Shown piece by piece: positions 15,193-23,611 of a DNA stretch of 25,054 bases. The position numbers and the translations under genes are program-made. The stretch covers positions 1 to 25,054 of the forward strand of contig JBDKGH010000123.1 of NCBI GenBank assembly GCA_039798265.1. Reading direction: 5' to 3'. This DNA comes from JBDKGH01 sp039798265 (GTDB taxonomy: Bacteria > Bacteroidota > Bacteroidia > Flavobacteriales_D > Sanyastnellaceae). The first letter of the stretch is position 1, and the number at the start of each line of letters is the position of its first letter. Below the pieces are notes generated by a model that was not told the DNA's origin, did no database searches, and saw only the letters and a list, made by a program, of their open reading frames with translations.

Positions 15193-16434
15193 ATGATTCA
15201 GCTTGGGTTATTTCGTATTTTCGGCGTTGCACACTCGCACGATATGAATTCCTCAAAACAAAAGGTCGCTTTATTACACGTTATCAATCCTGATAAAACT
15301 CTCCGTGGCCCCGACTTTTTTTTTGCGCTTTTTTATAAAGAATACTTGAAGTATGAGGCATCTAAATACGATCTGTATTTCGTGCTGAAAACAAACTCGA
15401 AAACAAAGCTTATTCAATTATTCGAGGAGTGGAAAATTCCTACGGAAAAATTGATCATCCTCGAGAATCATAACAACCGATTAAAAGGTATTTTGGAATG
15501 GTGGGATTTTTTTAAGGTCGCTCGCAAATGGAGATTCGCTGCGTGGTTAGTTTGCACCTTTAGAAGTCCGGAAGAACAACTTTTTCAGTTGAGTACTTTA
15601 CGTGGACTGACCAAAATGCAAGGGGCGAAAATGATCTTCGCGATCACCTACGCACTACTCCCACAAGCTTTTGAAGAGCGAACGAAGTATGGTTTTTACG
15701 AGCGTGATCGATGGAAATATGGCATCCTATTTAAGAAAATTCAATTCGACGCCTTCTATTCGTGGTATCAAAATTTTGAAGAGTGGACTCATCGATCTCC
15801 AATGTTCAGCTATGGTCCTTATGTGGAAGTATTGCAAAGTAGGTTTTGTGACATTGAAAAGTTTAAACCGAGCGAAAAAAAGAAATGGATCGTATTTGCT
15901 TCAGCTTTGGAGAGTTACAAGCACCCGATGACGGTAGTGAATGCCGCTATTCAATTGCATGCTGAACATCCTCAATTGATGAAAGAATGGAAATTTTATC
16001 TCATCGGAAATGGCACGATGAAGGATGAAATCATTCGAAAAATTCAAGATCATCAGCTTGAGAAGTTTGTAGAGGTAGTGACTGGAGTGCGCGATATTTC
16101 TCCAATCATTAATCAGTCGATGTGTTTTGTTTCTGGTCAAGAAGAGGAGAATTTTCCAAGCTTAGCGATGAATGAATGCATGGCTGCGGGAAATGCCATC
16201 ATTGCCCGGAATGTTGGTCGCACGCACCTTTTTGTGCATCACGAAAAAAACGGATTTCTTGTTGACGCGGCTGGCGAAAGGGCGGTGGAGGAGGGAATAA
16301 AACGATTTGTACTGATGGGCTCACAGGAGCAACAAGCACTGGGTGCCTACAGCCGATGGATGTGCGAGAACATTCATACTCCTCTCCATTTTATCCAACA
16401 AACAGAGGAGTTGTGGGATAAAATGATCGGTTAA
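15193..16434 (+). CDS. Glycosyltransferase, GT4-like
   Basis: The 413-residue product resembles GT-B fold glycosyltransferases of the GT4 group, which transfer sugars from nucleotide-sugar donors. The C-terminal half is the more recognisable: a strand and loop with ASALESYKHPMTVVNAA (about 236-252), FYLIGNGTMKDEI (about 268-280), and the donor-site region GQEEENFPSLAMNECMAAG (about 315-333), then NGFLVDAAG. The acidic motif has eight residues between the two Glu instead of the classic seven. The N-terminal half is divergent. The start is uncertain: an ATG at 15244 (residue 18) would begin just before the first beta strand, whereas the ATG at 15193 has a better A-rich leader. It has its own divergent promoter region and converges on the HAD gene. 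Confidence 0.82.
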   Translation: MIQLGLFRIFGVAHSHDMNSSKQKVALLHVINPDKTLRGPDFFFALFYKEYLKYEASKYDLYFVLKTNSKTKLIQLFEEWKIPTEKLIILENHNNRLKGILEWWDFFKVARKWRFAAWLVCTFRSPEEQLFQLSTLRGLTKMQGAKMIFAITYALLPQAFEERTKYGFYERDRWKYGILFKKIQFDAFYSWYQNFEEWTHRSPMFSYGPYVEVLQSRFCDIEKFKPSEKKKWIVFASALESYKHPMTVVNAAIQLHAEHPQLMKEWKFYLIGNGTMKDEIIRKIQDHQLEKFVEVVTGVRDISPIINQSMCFVSGQEEENFPSLAMNECMAAGNAIIARNVGRTHLFVHHEKNGFLVDAAGERAVEEGIKRFVLMGSQEQQALGAYSRWMCENIHTPLHFIQQTEELWDKMIG

Positions 16435-17039
16435 TTTTCTGAATTAAATTCTTGAATAAAGCGAAAGTCGATTCCGCAATTCCGTGCGAAGAGTTGATCG
16501 GTTTCCGTATCGCCGATGTACACGCATTTCAAGTGCGATGGTATCTGTAATGATTGGAAACTATCGGGCGCTGGTTTGGGCTTAGTTGCATTGGCATAAA
16601 TAACCTCGATGTGCTTGCGCAAACCACCCCAATCAATATGGTTGACTTTGTTTTGTTGCTGCAACACATTCCCGTTGGTAATTACAAAAACTTTACACTG
16701 GCTCAAGGCCTGTATTAATAAGGCTTGTGAAGTAGGGAAAAGCAGCAGTTTTTCAGGAAGTTCTACCTCGCGCATCCAAAGAAGCAATTGATCTATTTCA
16801 ATTTGCTGTAAGTTGAAGTGCATGATCAATTTATTGAATAGTTGCTCTCTGCCAGCAGTTTCAAAGGTGTGTATCAAAAACGTGCTAGTTGCTTCAGAAT
16901 TTAATTCGGGATGAAGCTGTGTTAGTTTTTCTCCAATGGTCCTATATGCTGCATAGAGGTAGTCTTTTTCAGCATATAATGTATTGTCCAAATCAAAAAG
17001 GACTACATCATAGGACTGAAAGAATGTGCTGTCCGACAT
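16431..17039 (-). CDS. HAD-superfamily hydrolase, probable phosphatase
   Basis: The product from the ATG at 17039 has 202 residues and all four HAD motifs: the nucleophile and acid in FDLDNTLYAE (D16, D18), T121 in VITNGN, Lys153/155 in KPKPAPDSF, and the acidic GDTETD (176-181). A helical cap lies between residues about 25 and 98. Such enzymes usually dephosphorylate small metabolites or sugars. The ATG overlaps the stop of the upstream ATP-grasp gene as TAATG, so translation is probably coupled. A longer frame from 17084 is possible but would run 45 bases into the ATP-grasp gene, and the conserved domain does not need it. The substrate is unknown; the context suggests a role in the same pathway as the ligase. 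Confidence 0.9.
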   Translation of the reverse strand: MSDSTFFQSYDVVLFDLDNTLYAEKDYLYAAYRTIGEKLTQLHPELNSEATSTFLIHTFETAGREQLFNKLIMHFNLQQIEIDQLLLWMREVELPEKLLLFPTSQALLIQALSQCKVFVITNGNVLQQQNKVNHIDWGGLRKHIEVIYANATKPKPAPDSFQSLQIPSHLKCVYIGDTETDQLFARNCGIDFRFIQEFNSEN

Positions 17040-18070
17040 TAATGAAACACCTCCATGTAATAACGGGTAAACGATACGCCCCACTTGGGTTCATCGAGTG
17101 GGGGAATGGTTTGATAAAATTCTTGAAGCACCGCATTTAATGGCAGATTGATACCTGCGCCTAATGCACTTACACTCGTGCCTTGTATGCGTGGATTAAT
17201 TTCAAGAACTTTAAATTGTCCATCTTCGGCTTGTTTTACTTGGATGCCAATAGGACCGCTGAGGTTCATGGAAGAAATGATGGCACGTGCATATTCAATA
17301 ATGGTCTCGTTTTTTTCAAATCGACCTTTGGTAGAAATACCTTCTACCATTTTTAATCGACGACGAGGCACTATGCAATAGGGCTCACCTTGAAATACAA
17401 GTGTATCTATCGTAAACTCATCTCCCGGTAAATACTCGGAAACCAAAAACTCCGGAAAAGGCTTGCCTTCAAAAGTGCTTTTGATTTTACTCAAGGATGA
17501 ATACAAGTTAGAGGGCTTGTAATTCATCAATAGATCATATTCGTCAATTTGTTCTGAAAGCACACGCACACCACGACTTCCGTTAGAAACACTTGGTTTT
17601 ACCACCACGTTTTTTTGCGGATAACCGAGTTCGATGGCCGCTAGCTCAAGCTCTTCGAGTGAATGGACTATTTTAAATTCTGGCACAAGAATGTGATGTT
17701 TTTTTAAATGATCAACGAGCGCTGATTTATCATTCGCGATGCGCAAGCTTTCATCATCACTTACAATTATGCGAATGCCATGTTGTAAAAACCGCTCTTT
17801 TTCACCCGCCAACTTGAAGAGCTCTCGAGTAACAAGCGGAAAAAGCACATCTATTTTATGCTCTATTGAAATAGCCAATAAGCGATCGATAAAATCGGGG
17901 TCGGATGCTAGAGGTAATTCAATGAAAGCCTCGTTAAGATAACGGCCTACCGCTTCCGGATTGGCATCACCAACGAGAAGTTGAATGCGGGAGTCCATTT
18001 TTAAGCAGCGAATGATTCCTGCTGCTCCTGGAGCTCCTCCGCCCGTCATAAGTACGCGAATGTTTGACAT
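17039..18070 (-). CDS. ATP-grasp ligase, CarB-like
   Basis: The 343-residue product has the layout of ATP-grasp carboxylate-amine or carboxylate-thiol ligases. An N-terminal Rossmann-like preATP-grasp part opens with VLMTGGGAPGAAGIIRCL (residues 6-23). The ATP-binding core has NDKSAL (K115), VVVKPS (K158), SRGV and the SEYLPGDEF stretch, and the metal-binding C-terminal segment is VLEINPRIQG (E290, N292). Automated annotation often calls such proteins carbamoyl-phosphate synthase large subunit-like, but the size and single core argue against true CarB. The product and substrates are unknown. It lies 9 bases after the deacetylase gene and overlaps the HAD gene by one base. Confidence 0.88.
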   Translation of the reverse strand: MSNIRVLMTGGGAPGAAGIIRCLKMDSRIQLLVGDANPEAVGRYLNEAFIELPLASDPDFIDRLLAISIEHKIDVLFPLVTRELFKLAGEKERFLQHGIRIIVSDDESLRIANDKSALVDHLKKHHILVPEFKIVHSLEELELAAIELGYPQKNVVVKPSVSNGSRGVRVLSEQIDEYDLLMNYKPSNLYSSLSKIKSTFEGKPFPEFLVSEYLPGDEFTIDTLVFQGEPYCIVPRRRLKMVEGISTKGRFEKNETIIEYARAIISSMNLSGPIGIQVKQAEDGQFKVLEINPRIQGTSVSALGAGINLPLNAVLQEFYQTIPPLDEPKWGVSFTRYYMEVFH

Positions 18071-18079
18071 GGTGTGGTA

Positions 18080-18709
18080 TTACAGCATCCAACGAATGAC
18101 TTCAAAGGCTTCAGCATATTTCACGCCTATCTGAACTCCACGTGTAGTGGCCAACGATCGAATGAAATCCGGGTTGAGGTAGGTGCGTTGCTTTTGCGTT
18201 TCGTACTTTTCTAAAGCGTTGATTTTTTTCTGAATGTGATTGTCATCCACTATGCTGAAGGCTCGAGTATTGAACGCAATGTTGTTCCAAGGCATTTCAT
18301 AACCCAATAACGAACAGTTTTTAAATGCACGAAGTCCTTCTTGCGAAATCACTTGGTGATCTTGGTGAATGTCCGTTGGACTAGGCACATAAACGATATC
18401 GGGTTGAATTTGCTTTTTCAGCTTCACCATTTCTTCTAGAATATCTTGGCGAACATCATAGAAACGACGAACATCAAAATCAAATAGGATCAGGTTTTCG
18501 TTGGGCAATCCGAGCTCTTTAGTCGCTAATGCAACTTCTTTGGCTAAGGTGTCAGGTGCCCAACCAGCAGGTAACGAGCGACTGCAGATGGAAAAGGCTA
18601 CGTAGTAAACCTCATCTCCTTTTTCTATCTGTTTGGCAATAGTAGCTCCACATCCTAATTCTCCATCATCGGTGTGTGGCGCCAGTACTAATATGCGCTT
18701 TGAACTCAT
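18080..18709 (-). CDS. PIG-L/LmbE-family deacetylase
   Basis: The 209-residue product carries the zinc site of the family: PHTDDGE (H12, D14, D15) near the N-terminus and the HxxH-type DIHQDH at 113-118 (H115, H118). The family removes acetyl groups from N-acetylglucosamine-containing compounds, such as glycolipid precursors, mycothiol/bacillithiol intermediates and antibiotics. No signal peptide is seen, so it is probably cytoplasmic. It is first of a three-gene minus-strand group with an ATP-grasp ligase and a HAD phosphatase, 9 bases before the former. It may unmask an amine that the ligase then uses; this is inference. A 57-base gap separates it from the upstream transporter gene. Confidence 0.92.
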   Translation of the reverse strand: MSSKRILVLAPHTDDGELGCGATIAKQIEKGDEVYYVAFSICSRSLPAGWAPDTLAKEVALATKELGLPNENLILFDFDVRRFYDVRQDILEEMVKLKKQIQPDIVYVPSPTDIHQDHQVISQEGLRAFKNCSLLGYEMPWNNIAFNTRAFSIVDDNHIQKKINALEKYETQKQRTYLNPDFIRSLATTRGVQIGVKYAEAFEVIRWML

Positions 18710-18766
18710 AGTCGATCGTTTTGTTTGGTGCCCGAAATTAGTGAGTTTGGGCCAATAATGTTGAGA

Positions 18767-19492
18767 TTATTCTTTATTCTCAGCCTCGGCATGTCCTAGA
18801 TATTTGCGCACCAGGGCATGCCCTAGATAAATAAGGGGCGTTAAGCTTATAGCTATGAGCAGCTTCAAAATATAGTTAGTCGGAGCAATGGTCATATAAT
18901 CACCAAAGCTCATTTTACCCGGCAAATAAAATCCTATAAACAATACGACATAACTGTCGATGAGCTGCGACAAAACAGTGCTACCTGTGCTTCGAAGCCA
19001 AATAAATCGATTGCCCGTCTTGCTTTTGATCCAGTGAAAAAGGGAAGCGTCTAACAATTGTGACAGCAAAAATGCCGAAATGCTTCCTACGATAATCCAC
19101 GGCGCTTGCCCGAATACCGCTCTATATTGTTCATCCGTTGCTAGACCGGAGTTGGGGATTTCTTTAGCAGGTATGTTCAGTGAAAGAACCACAATGAAAA
19201 AACAATACGCAATCAAAATGGAAGTAATCCAAGAAACTCGGCGAACGGCTTTTTGACCATAAAATTCATTCATCAAATCGGTCAATAGAAAAACAATCGG
19301 CCACGGCAAAATACCGATAATGGTAATGAAAGGGCCGATTTTCCAGTCGCCTAATTCTAGGGCAATGGGAATTTCAACAAGCTTGTTGGAGATCAACTCT
19401 GCTGTTACGGCGTTAGTAATGAAAAGTCCGGCTAGAAAAATAAAAAGCCATTCTTTTCTTCGCGTAAAAGTGGTTGTAATGGGTTCTGTCAT
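18767..19492 (-). CDS. YhhQ/Vut_1 family transporter, probable queuosine precursor uptake
   Basis: The 241-residue product is an integral membrane protein with about six or seven hydrophobic segments and the family hallmarks: TDLMNEFYGQKAVRR (about 71-85), QLLDASLFHWIK, and LRSTGSTVLSQLIDS (about 167-181). Members such as E. coli YhhQ import queuine or preQ0-type bases for tRNA modification. That function is from family knowledge and no queuosine gene is nearby. The start lies two bases after the stop of the M1 peptidase gene, so the two are probably co-transcribed and perhaps coupled, though no functional link is evident. Confidence 0.93.
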   Translation of the reverse strand: MTEPITTTFTRRKEWLFIFLAGLFITNAVTAELISNKLVEIPIALELGDWKIGPFITIIGILPWPIVFLLTDLMNEFYGQKAVRRVSWITSILIAYCFFIVVLSLNIPAKEIPNSGLATDEQYRAVFGQAPWIIVGSISAFLLSQLLDASLFHWIKSKTGNRFIWLRSTGSTVLSQLIDSYVVLFIGFYLPGKMSFGDYMTIAPTNYILKLLIAISLTPLIYLGHALVRKYLGHAEAENKE

Positions 19493-19494
19493 GG

Positions 19495-21867
19495 TTATTT
19501 TACAATCGTAAAGCGGTCTGTGTTCACTTGTAAGAAATATACTCCGGAGGCATATGACGCGGTGTCAATGAGGAGATCACCATTGGTTTTTCCCTGATAC
19601 ACCAACTTCCCGTGAGCATCACAGATCGTCAATTTTCCTTTTTTAGAAATCAATTGATAGTGATCAGTAGAGAGTTGGGTTAAGGTGCTTTCTGCTTTGT
19701 TTGGTTGATCGCCTACTGAAACCGAACCAGTGCGAACAGCCCATGCATAGCGACCTTCACGAATGTTGTTGATCTCGATTTTCCCATTGTAATTTGTAGC
19801 ACTTCCCAATGTGTTGATGGTGAAATCTGTCCATTCTGTCCAAGCACTCAAGGTGTTGGGTTGGTATAAAACGATAAGGTCGTTTTCATCGAAGTTGTTA
19901 TTGTCGAGGTATTCGAAAAACAAAGGATCAAAATAATTATTGGCCGTTACCGCGGAGTTGCCGTAATAATTAATGGTGAGCGAAGTGCCTGTTTCAGGAA
20001 ATGTGCCGCGTACATCCCACCATCTATCTGGAGAAATGAAATATTCGGTGAAGGGAATAAATACCGGTGTTTCTGCCGCACTCCAATGGTTTTCCGCGCG
20101 AACCCACAAGGGATATGCGGCCGTTGCATCGGTGATTTCAATCGAACATTCGGCATAGTCTAAGGTGATGGCATCCGCATTTTCGAAGATAACGTTTTCG
20201 CCTAGAACGGCCTGCGGCAAACGATTGTTTCCATTGAGATATACAGCATGCGCTGCAAATGACTCGGGCAGTGTTAATTCCAATACATCAAATTCTTCAT
20301 CGATGATTACATCAAAATGAATTTCACTTCCATCGGCTGATTTCGCAGTTAACTGCATTGGCACTGCACCATAATTACTCGGACCATAATGGCTTTTGTG
20401 CTCGGCATGTACTACTAGTTGTTGATTGGTTTGTTCGAAGTGATTGATGCGGAAGGAAGGATAACCGGGCTGAAAGATCCAGTAGTCAAAAAAATCGGTC
20501 AAGTTTGCAGCGGTGTAGTTTTGGAAAAAATCACGTAAATCGTAACTAGAGATGTCGGAAAAACTGCGCTGCTCTTGGAATTCACGACAGGCAGTGAAAA
20601 ATGCGTCATCACCCATGTAGTGGCGAAGGGCATGAGCCATTATGGAACCTTTTTGATACACGTGTGTGCCGTAGGTAATCTCATGAGGCACGGGACTTAC
20701 CGGGTAGCGACCTCCATCATCTTGATGCGCGTGGAGAAGTACATTTTTGTGCACGTCTTTGAGGTAATCAATGTAAGCGGTTTCTCCGTAGAGTGCTTCC
20801 GTGAATAACGCTTCACTAAAGCTTGCCCACCCTTCGTTGAGCCACATGTCTTCTGCTGTTCTGCAGGTAACATTATCGCCCCACCAGTGATGACTTATCT
20901 CGTGAGCATACAGCGTTTCATAAGCTAGCGAACCGTCAACTGCAAACTTGGGATAAGCAATATTGGTAGCGTGCTCCATAGCACCTCCACTAAAGGGCAC
21001 CACCACATAGCCCACACGCGGCCAACGGTATCGGCCGTAGTGATTTTCAAAGGCATTTAATGTGGGAACGAGGTTCACAAAACTGTTCTTCATAGCCGTT
21101 GTATCAGCAGCTTTGGCTACCAACCAAATGGGAATATCATCGCCATTGATGGACGTAAAGTTCTGATGTACCTCTGCGTAGTTTGTAGCGGCTATCGAAG
21201 CGATATAGGTTGGAATGGGTTGAGTGAGCTGCCAGTGTGTAAGTAAACTATCGGTTCCTACTGTCTCTTCACTGACGCGAACACCTCCGCAATAGGCGCG
21301 GCGACCTCCATTGGTCAATACATGTACCGAGTAGGTAGAACGTTCTACAAAATTATCAAAGCAGGGAAACCATACGCGACCATAGTTGTGTGGATCGGCA
21401 TCGAAACCTACACCCATGTTATAGGCATATCCTAAACTGAAGTAAAAACCTCCCCATGTGGGATCATTGGCCGGATTCCCACGGTAATAAACAGTCAGTT
21501 GATAAGGATCATTTTCCGAAAGGGTAGAAGAAGTGGTGATAAAAAGATCGGGTGAGTTGTGCGTAAAGTCCAGCGGACCGTTGGGACCTATAACACTGTC
21601 CACGGTCAATTCTTCTAAATCGAGATGAATTTCATTGATGTTATTCATCAAGCTGATGAAGTCAATGGTACACGCACCTTTGATTTGCTGGTTGCTCATG
21701 AGAGTCAAATCCAGGGTAATATCGTAGTTGATTACATCGAGTGTATCGCTGCGATCATTGCCGCTTTTAACGGGCGATGTCGGCTGGTCAGTTTTGTGCT
21801 GTGCAAGTAAAAGTCCTGTTGCACACCAAAGCAACAGACATAATAGGGTGCGGCGAAAATTCATCAT
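19495..21867 (-). CDS. Secreted M1-family metallopeptidase with T9SS sorting domain
   Basis: The 790-residue product has a signal peptide (hydrophobic core, predicted cut after LLLAQ, near residue 23), an N-terminal beta-rich M1 domain, and the gluzincin active site: GGAMEH at 294-299, HEISH at 322-326 with the third zinc ligand E345 (in LNEGWAS), and the likely catalytic Tyr404 in VYQKG. These are the M1 aminopeptidase elements. Residues about 730-790 form a C-terminal type A sorting domain ending in GVYFLQVNTDRFTIVK, so the protein is probably exported across the outer membrane by the type IX system. It probably cleaves peptides outside the cell. Two ATGs in tandem (21867 and 21864) make the exact start uncertain by one residue. 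Confidence 0.95.
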   Translation of the reverse strand: MMNFRRTLLCLLLWCATGLLLAQHKTDQPTSPVKSGNDRSDTLDVINYDITLDLTLMSNQQIKGACTIDFISLMNNINEIHLDLEELTVDSVIGPNGPLDFTHNSPDLFITTSSTLSENDPYQLTVYYRGNPANDPTWGGFYFSLGYAYNMGVGFDADPHNYGRVWFPCFDNFVERSTYSVHVLTNGGRRAYCGGVRVSEETVGTDSLLTHWQLTQPIPTYIASIAATNYAEVHQNFTSINGDDIPIWLVAKAADTTAMKNSFVNLVPTLNAFENHYGRYRWPRVGYVVVPFSGGAMEHATNIAYPKFAVDGSLAYETLYAHEISHHWWGDNVTCRTAEDMWLNEGWASFSEALFTEALYGETAYIDYLKDVHKNVLLHAHQDDGGRYPVSPVPHEITYGTHVYQKGSIMAHALRHYMGDDAFFTACREFQEQRSFSDISSYDLRDFFQNYTAANLTDFFDYWIFQPGYPSFRINHFEQTNQQLVVHAEHKSHYGPSNYGAVPMQLTAKSADGSEIHFDVIIDEEFDVLELTLPESFAAHAVYLNGNNRLPQAVLGENVIFENADAITLDYAECSIEITDATAAYPLWVRAENHWSAAETPVFIPFTEYFISPDRWWDVRGTFPETGTSLTINYYGNSAVTANNYFDPLFFEYLDNNNFDENDLIVLYQPNTLSAWTEWTDFTINTLGSATNYNGKIEINNIREGRYAWAVRTGSVSVGDQPNKAESTLTQLSTDHYQLISKKGKLTICDAHGKLVYQGKTNGDLLIDTASYASGVYFLQVNTDRFTIVK

Positions 21868-21943
21868 CTATAAGGCTATGAATACAAAGATGCACTTTTC
21901 TTGTTGGCCGTGAAGGCTTTTTTTAGAGTGAAGTAGGGTAAAA

Positions 21944-21978
21944 AGGATTCCCCTTGTAAAAGTTTTGCTTGGAATCCT
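21944..21978. repeat. Inverted repeat in the divergent M1 peptidase/helical-repeat protein gap
   Basis: AGGATTCC (21944-21951) and GGAATCCT (21971-21978) are exact inverted copies with a 19-base spacer. They lie in the 159-base divergent gap, 49 bases before the plus-strand ATG and 77 before the minus-strand start. It could be a paired operator or a weak hairpin. No convincing TAnnTTTG element was found in either direction. Confidence 0.35.
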
Positions 21979-22026
21979 AAACTGCAGTTAATTTGGATTT
22001 GCAAGGAAACCTTTTATTGAAATACT

Positions 22027-23523
22027 ATGAAACCCAGCAACGAACTGTTCGATTTGATCAAGTCGTTATCCAAGAGTGAAAAACGCTTTTTTAAACTCCA
22101 AAGCGCCCTGCAAAGCGGGGACAAAAACTATGTGCGTTTGTTTGATGTCATCGATCGAATGGACGAATATGACGAGGAGCAAATTAAAAAGACGTTTAAG
22201 GGAGAGAAGTTTATCAAGCACTTGCCTTCCGAAAAAAATCACTTGTATAAGCTGATTTTAAAGGCGCTTCGCAGCTATTATGGCGATACCAGCATCAGCA
22301 GTATTCTCAAGCAGGAAATCAAGAACATAGAGATTCTCTATAATAAAGCACTTTTTGATGAGTGCAATAAGTTCTTAGTTCGAGCCAAAAAAATGGCCAT
22401 CAAGTATGAAAAATTTTATTACTTGTTTGAGCTGATCAACTGGGAAAAATCGCTCCTAGAAGAGGCTTTTGAGGATGGACAATTTACCAAGGACCTCGAT
22501 ACGCTCATAAGAGAAGAGCAGGACGTAATTGAGAAATTGCGTAACCTCGCGGCTTATCACGTTCTTTATTCCAAGATCAATTACGTTTTCCGCAGCGGTG
22601 GTTATGCGCGCACCGCCGAGAACAGAGCGATTGTAGAAGAGATTGTCAATCACCCGCTCATCAAGGGAAAAAACACAGCCCTTTCGCGCCGCGCTGCTAC
22701 CATTTGTTATTACACCCAAGGCTTTTGCAACTTGGCCAATGGCGATTACCAAACGGCTATAGATAAGTTTGCCCGTGTCATTCAAATTCTCGATGAGCAC
22801 GAGCATTTACGTGCCGATTTGTCGAAACGATATATACGAACCTTAGCCAATAGCATTACGTGCTTAACCTCTTTAGGCCGCTTCGACGAGGCTCGCAAAT
22901 TGGTGTCAACTATTCGTGAATATCAAGGTAAAGAAGGCTTTGAGCATACCGATGTGCAGCTCAGTATATTTAAGAGCACTGTGATGGCTGAGTTAGAAAT
23001 ATGCCGTCAATCTGGCGATTTTGCCAAGGGTGTTCGTGATGCTGAAGAAAGCATGAAAAAGCTCTCAGAATATGAAGGTCGTTTGCATAAAGAACAAGAA
23101 CTGACTTTCTTTTATCAATATGCCTATATCTACTTTGGTGCAGGGCAATATAGCAAGGCCTTGTATTGGATCAATAAGGTATTGAACGATAATGAAAATA
23201 CCTTGCGCCAAGACATTTATAGCTATGCACGTCTATTTAATTTGGCGATCCACTTCGAATTGGGCAATCTCGATTTGTTGGAGTACACCATTAAATCTAC
23301 CATGCGTTATCTGCAGAAACGAGAGCGCGATTTCCCAATGGAAAAAGTGATCATCGAATACTTTAAAAAGATCATTAAAAATCAATCCAATGCAGAACGC
23401 AAGAAAGTGTTCGAAGCCTTCCGCAAAGAGATCGCCATTCTCACCCAAGAACCAGAGAATGAAGTGGTGCTGAAGTATTTTGACTTTGTGAAATGGATCG
23501 ATTTGAAAATAAAAGAACTATAA
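22027..23523 (+). CDS. Helical-repeat (TPR-like) protein of unknown function
   Basis: I do not recognise a named family. The 498-residue product has no signal peptide or membrane segment and is predicted by eye to be mostly helical. It starts with NELFDLIKSLSKSEKRFFKLQ, followed by a charged stretch. The middle and C-terminal parts show helix pairs of TPR type, for example QGFCNLANGDYQTAIDKFARVIQ (about 238-260) and YAYIYFGAGQYSKALYWINKVLN (about 363-385). It is probably cytoplasmic and a scaffold for protein contacts. I recall similar lone helical proteins from Bacteroidota genomes. It is divergent from the M1 peptidase gene and ends before a shared terminator. Confidence 0.88.
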   Translation: MKPSNELFDLIKSLSKSEKRFFKLQSALQSGDKNYVRLFDVIDRMDEYDEEQIKKTFKGEKFIKHLPSEKNHLYKLILKALRSYYGDTSISSILKQEIKNIEILYNKALFDECNKFLVRAKKMAIKYEKFYYLFELINWEKSLLEEAFEDGQFTKDLDTLIREEQDVIEKLRNLAAYHVLYSKINYVFRSGGYARTAENRAIVEEIVNHPLIKGKNTALSRRAATICYYTQGFCNLANGDYQTAIDKFARVIQILDEHEHLRADLSKRYIRTLANSITCLTSLGRFDEARKLVSTIREYQGKEGFEHTDVQLSIFKSTVMAELEICRQSGDFAKGVRDAEESMKKLSEYEGRLHKEQELTFFYQYAYIYFGAGQYSKALYWINKVLNDNENTLRQDIYSYARLFNLAIHFELGNLDLLEYTIKSTMRYLQKRERDFPMEKVIIEYFKKIIKNQSNAERKKVFEAFRKEIAILTQEPENEVVLKYFDFVKWIDLKIKEL

Positions 23524-23555
23524 AGAGAAGGAGAATTTAATTTTCCTTTGAGTAA

Positions 23556-23597
23556 AAATAAAAATGGCCGACTCTAAAGAGACGGCCCTTTTTTATT
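23556..23597. terminator. Terminator between the helical-repeat gene and the coiled-coil gene
   Basis: GGCCGACTC (23566-23574) and GAGACGGCC (23579-23587) pair with one A/A mismatch around a TAAA loop. AAAATAAAAA precedes the stem and TTTTTTATTTT follows it. The convergent genes on both sides mean it can end both transcripts. Confidence 0.85.
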
Positions 23598-23611
23598 TTC
23601 TAACCGAGTGA

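Noticed and set aside
17040..17084. Longer N-terminus for the HAD protein
   Set aside because: It would run well into the ATP-grasp gene; the TAATG overlap at 17037-17041 and the domain start right after favour the shorter form.
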